This document shows positions 60,776 through 64,000 of a stretch of DNA of 64,000 nucleotides, piece by piece. Made by a program: the position numbers and the translations under genes. Position 1 is the stretch's first letter, and every line of letters starts with the position of its first letter. The stretch comes from Woronichinia naegeliana WA131 (GTDB taxonomy: Bacteria > Cyanobacteriota > Cyanobacteriia > Cyanobacteriales > Microcystaceae): contig CP073041.1 of assembly GCA_025370055.1 (NCBI GenBank), positions 5,364,272 through 5,428,271 on the forward strand, read 5' to 3'. Below the pieces are notes generated by a model that did not search any database, had not been told where the DNA came from, and worked only from the letters and a program-made list of their open reading frames with translations.

Positions 60776-62165
60776 GGGTGCGACCTTTAGTTGATAAAAG
60801 CTGTTGTAATCAGGGTTCTACAGGGAACCCATATTGATCAAGTTTTGCCCAAAATTGACTCCATCGTTCCTTGGTCAATACCAAAGCTCGTAGGCTCAAA
60901 ATAATTCCTGCTCCTTTTTCCTTCCATCGCATCCCTGAACAACATAATCGTTGTTTGACCAACGTCTTACAAGCTGCTTCCGTAACACCTGAACCAATCG
61001 GATACTTTTTCTCTATGTATTCAGCATAATCCATTTGATGCTGATGATTCTCGTAATAAGTAATCGCCGCTTGTAGTTTCTCGGTAAGATTCTTAGAATG
61101 ACTTTTTTCTTCTTTGACTTCTTTCATCAGATTTAGCAGTTCTCCTGCTTTTCCTTTTTCATGCTTGAGTTCTCGACAATTTTCAGTCAACCATTCTTTT
61201 TGTTTTGACACGGTATTCGGATGCAACGCTTCTGCCAAGGCACCTAAGTAACCAGAGGCATGATAGAAATCTAATATCTGTTCTTCCGTTTGCTTTTCTA
61301 AAAACTTCCAATTTGATTCTGCCCCGTCTGCTATCCCGACCAATGTTGCCTCTGGATAACGGTTTTTCGCTCGCTCAATTTCTCTTTCCAATCTTTCTAG
61401 AAAACTCTTTTTTCCATACTCTGGTGCCGCACCTAGATAGATTGTATGTTGACGTTCGCCTTCACTATCGTATAGGGAAACGGTTCCCACCATTGCTTCA
61501 CGGTAGCCATCCTCACACATCAGCATACAGGTTCCATCTAATCCTATTCCCACTGTTGCAATTTGGCTATCCTCCTTGGGCGGGGCATAACTCCACGCTT
61601 CTTCTTTTGCTTGTACCACACTTCCTACTGCTTCACTCAATCTTTGGATATAGGATAGCGCTACTTTTCTACCATGATTTTCTAATAAATCATTTTTCAC
61701 CTCTTTGCCTGCCATCCCTGACATTTTTGAGGATACCTGTTTTGCCAATAATGGCGTTGATGTTATGATTATCCTTGCTTCTCTTTCTAAGGGGCAATAC
61801 GTTTTTCCTCAAAGGTGAACGCTGATATACATGACGATTCACTATAACCTCACCATAAGGTGTTTGATATTCTTTCGGTTGCTCTCCCTTACTCTTCCAG
61901 ATTTCTTCACCGATTTTTAAGGGTGAACCATCTGTATCTAAATATTTCAAGGCTTCTTTGCTGGCGATGCAACCTACTTCGTTTAAGCCTTTTTGAATAT
62001 TTATTTCTGTATCCAACATTGAACGACTGAGTTCTAATGTTAGTTCTATTTTTATCTTTGAACCCTCTACATTAATTAGTTTTGCTGTCATCATTGTTTC
62101 CTCTTTGTCACTTTTCATCTCATGTTAACACTTTTCTTTTCCTTCATCAACTAAAGGTCACACCC
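60776..62165 (-). mobile_element. ISc, copy 3 (1390 bp)
   Basis: 8-bp duplication tttatcaa (60768-60775 and 62166-62173). It lies only 68 bp from ISc-2 in inverted orientation, making a 2 x 1.39-kb inverted repeat. Confidence 0.95.
60810..62118 (-). CDS. ISc-3 transposase ORF1 plus ORF2
   Basis: ORF1 62118-61690 (142 aa) and ORF2 61748-60810 (312 aa, TTG start), the same overlap and frame relation as the other copies. ORF2 has His instead of Pro at GERQHTIYLGAA. Catalytic motifs are intact, including YPIGSGVTEAACKT, so this copy and copy 1 are the best candidates for active transposases. Confidence 0.84.
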
Positions 62166-62675
62166 TTTATCAAAGCGTTGAAATCGTAAGGTGAGCAAAG
62201 AATCAAGCTCCTCCTTATATTTTACGTTAGCATCTTCAAGACATCCTGAAATTGCTGCAGAAAACTGCGTAAAATCTTCATAATATTTTGCGTATAAACA
62301 CTTCTTCTTCACAAACTTCCACAGTCTTTCAATTAAATTCAAGTTAGGAGAATAAGGAGGTAAGTACAGTAACTCTATTCCTAATGATTCTGCCAACTCC
62401 TGCACAATTCGGCATTTTTGATAACGAGCATTGTCTAATACCAACGTAATCGGTATTAATAGTCCTAATTCTGCTATCTTTTCTAGGAGTTCACAAACCT
62501 GAGTTCCCGTAATATAAGAACTGTTCGTTACCATAATTAGGGCTTGCTGAAAAAAGCTGAAACCTTTACGGAGAAAAATAGTAGGCGAATTAAGAACCGC
62601 TAGAATGCACGAAAATAGGGTAGAATGCCTCAAAACCATTGCATTAAGAAGAGAGAAAGCAGATGTACCGAAAGC

Positions 62676-63774
62676 CTAAGTACAGGACAAAAAATGTAGG
62701 GAGTCGAGAAAAAGAGAAAAATTGGGTAGAGAAGGATTAAGAACAAGATGACGAAGATGGTCAAAACCAAGACGAAAAAGACTCTGCGCTAGGCGACCAT
62801 GTTTCTTGAGGGGAATGGGATGAAGATGATGAATTGCTAGACCAGTTTTGAGAGACCAAGCCAAAGCTAAAGTCAGTAAAGCCAAAAGCTTACGAAGACG
62901 CTTGGGGTCAGTAAAGTGAGTAGATTCCAAGCAAAAGCCACGAGTCTTAAAGATGCCAAAAAGGGTTTCAATGCCCCAACGCAGGGCATAATCGTGAATA
63001 AGACCTTGGGAATCGGGATGTCCAATGACGATGAGTAGAGAATTATCAGGCAAGCGAAGAGCCTCTACAGAAACAGGATATCCCCAAACCCGACAACTCC
63101 CTTGAAGACGTTGAGATTCACTCTTTTGCAAGATGGGCAAAAATGACTTTGGCGGCCAAAAGCTTGCCATTGTGCTCAATCTTGTCCGTAGCCCGAATTC
63201 TCAGACAGAAAGCCAGTAGCGGTTCGAGCAGAAGATAGCGAAGCCAAGCCTGACCAATAAACTCACGGTCGCCACATAAACAACGAATCAGGGCGGTGGG
63301 AAAAATCTTGAGCATCTCCTCGATAAAACGCATTCGTTCATCACTGTTAGAATTGCCCTTTTTCTTGCTAAGCATCCACCACAAGATGGGAATGGCTACT
63401 CCTTCATGGACAATGCCGACAGTGAGGATATTATAACCATGACTGCCAAACTCCCAGGTTGTGCGGTCAATACTTAATACCCAAGGTTGAGGGATATCCA
63501 GCCAACTGACTACAATACGGGCAATGTGATGGTAATCCAGCTCAAATCCTGAGAAAAAGCGTTGTAAGCGTTTGTAATGAGAATCCACCAATGCCCGACC
63601 TTCAAAACCCAGAGCCAATTCTTTAAGGTTAACCGTTTTCACTTTGAGGAGGGCGAGTAAGAACAAGGCTAGGAAGGAGAGTCTGGCACCATGCCATCCC
63701 AAATGGGGTTTTAGGGCTTGTTTCAATGCGTTATATTGGTTCATGGGTTTTCTTACATTACGTTCATCTTCCAT
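62676..63774 (-). pseudogene. IS4-family transposase of IS4-2, frameshifted
   Basis: The first frame from 63774 (MEDERNVRKPMNQYNALKQA) includes WVLSIDRTTWEFG (first Asp) and LIRCLCGDREFIGQAWL (second Asp) and ends at 63118 after FAHLAKE. The second frame continues with KSESQRLQG and holds DYALRWGIETLFGIFKTRGF, the IS4 Y-R-E-K signature. A +1 change near 63122 would join them. The final stop codon is made by the terminal repeat. A single copy, so mutation is likely, though a programmed shift cannot be excluded. Confidence 0.82.
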
Positions 63775-63821
63775 GAAACCCCTTTCTCGTATACTTTTCA
63801 AGCCTTTTGTCCTGTACTTAG
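62676..63821 (-). mobile_element. IS4-2 (1146 bp)
   Basis: Ends CTAAGTACAGGACAAAA and TTTTGTCCTGTACTTAG, with the 9-bp duplication accgaaagc (62667-62675 and 63822-63830), inserted at codon 4-5 of the ISa-e transposase. Confidence 0.93.
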
Positions 63822-64000
63822 ACCGAAAGCAACAGTACTCAATTGAAACACCAGAAAACTTGAAAAATCTGTTCGGCGGGCAGTTAGACGAAGAAAATCG
63901 TTGGATAGAAATGTCAAAAATGATTCCCTGGGAAGAATATGAGGAAGAATATGCAAAAAACTTCACAGAAAAAAAAGGAGCCCCAGCCAAATCATTTAGA

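Larger units (their letters stand above)
60743..62539 (-). mobile_element. IS630-2, second copy, interrupted by ISc-3 and truncated by ISa-e
   Basis: End TACTTCAAACGTTCATAATC at 60743 following TA. The transposase C-terminus (MVTNSSYITGTQVCELLEKI at about 62537 down to LTLRFQRFDK at about 62170) is present, with Asp and Glu motifs; the N-terminal half is lost beyond the ISa-e insertion at 62540 or lies past the window. Confidence 0.9.
62540..64000 (+). mobile_element. ISa, copy e, interrupted by IS4-2, runs off the window
   Basis: The left end GGGCTTGCTGAAAAAAGC follows taatta (62534-62539). The transposase start at 62664 is interrupted after the codons for MYRKA/MYRK by IS4-2 and resumes at 63831; the window ends within the first ORF. 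Confidence 0.92.

Noticed and set aside
59318-62165. ISc-2/ISc-3 as a composite transposon
   Set aside because: No cargo: only 68 bp of other IS sequence lie between, and each copy has its own duplication.
62151-62639. 162-codon minus-strand ORF joining ISa leader and IS630-2 C-terminus
   Set aside because: The first 33 residues are antisense ISa sequence across an insertion junction; only the IS630-2 C-terminal part is real coding.

Overview
The window comes from a cyanobacterial chromosome. The evidence is a form IB Rubisco cluster (rbcL-rbcX-rbcS), the carotenoid pair pds-crtB, a long HPF/LrtA protein, a fused sterol desaturase/SDR protein, and many GCGATCGC-type (HIP1) octamers in the conserved genes. 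The extreme load of insertion sequences suggests a unicellular or colonial chroococcalean (Microcystis, Woronichinia or Crocosphaera type). The genus is inferred, not shown.

Layout: 0.1-5.6 kb holds housekeeping genes (crtB, pds, HIT protein, Rpn-type nuclease, SagB-type oxidoreductase). 5.6-15.5 kb is a stack of nested IS elements and MITEs. 15.5-19.3 kb has two tandem Uma2 endonuclease genes, a FAD dehydrogenase and a BrnT/BrnA toxin-antitoxin pair with a duplicated leader. 19.3-20.4 kb is a MITE cluster. 20.5-33.4 kb is mostly core genome: rbcS, rbcX, rbcL, a lipoate-ligase-like gene, lrtA/hpf, lipB, a band-7 gene broken by a TnpB element, an RRM protein, a VOC protein, tRNA-Asp(GTC), a GT2 glycosyltransferase, the desaturase/SDR fusion and a truncated AAA ATPase. 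33.4-51.4 kb is an almost pure IS archipelago. 51.5-55.0 kb is metH. 55.2-64.0 kb is a second IS archipelago that runs off the window end.

Names used here for unnamed elements: ISa (1687 bp, IS5-like, ends GGGCTTGCTG, target TANNTA); ISb (1526 bp, ends CAGCAATTCC, 9-bp duplication) and its relative ISb'; ISc (1390 bp, ISKra4-like, 8-bp duplication); ISd (ISKra4-like, ends GGGAGCATCYCA); ISe (1701 bp, 8-bp duplication); ISAs1-type (1237 bp, 10-bp duplication); IS630-1, -2 and -3; IS1634-type; and three IS4/Tn5-type elements. Five MITE-like families (M1-M5) are also present. M1 shares ends and target length with ISAs1, M3 shares ends and target consensus with ISa, and M5 shares ends with ISb, so each probably moves with that partner's transposase.

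No new multi-gene pathway was found. The most notable signals are an in-phase A_AAA_AAG frameshift site conserved in ISa copies, the exact reconstruction of several-layer insertion nests, an apparently intact TnpB nuclease inside a band-7 gene, and host genes cut off by IS insertions (signal-peptide protein, AAA ATPase, ribbon-helix-helix antitoxin). All family calls are by eye from motifs; no database search was run.
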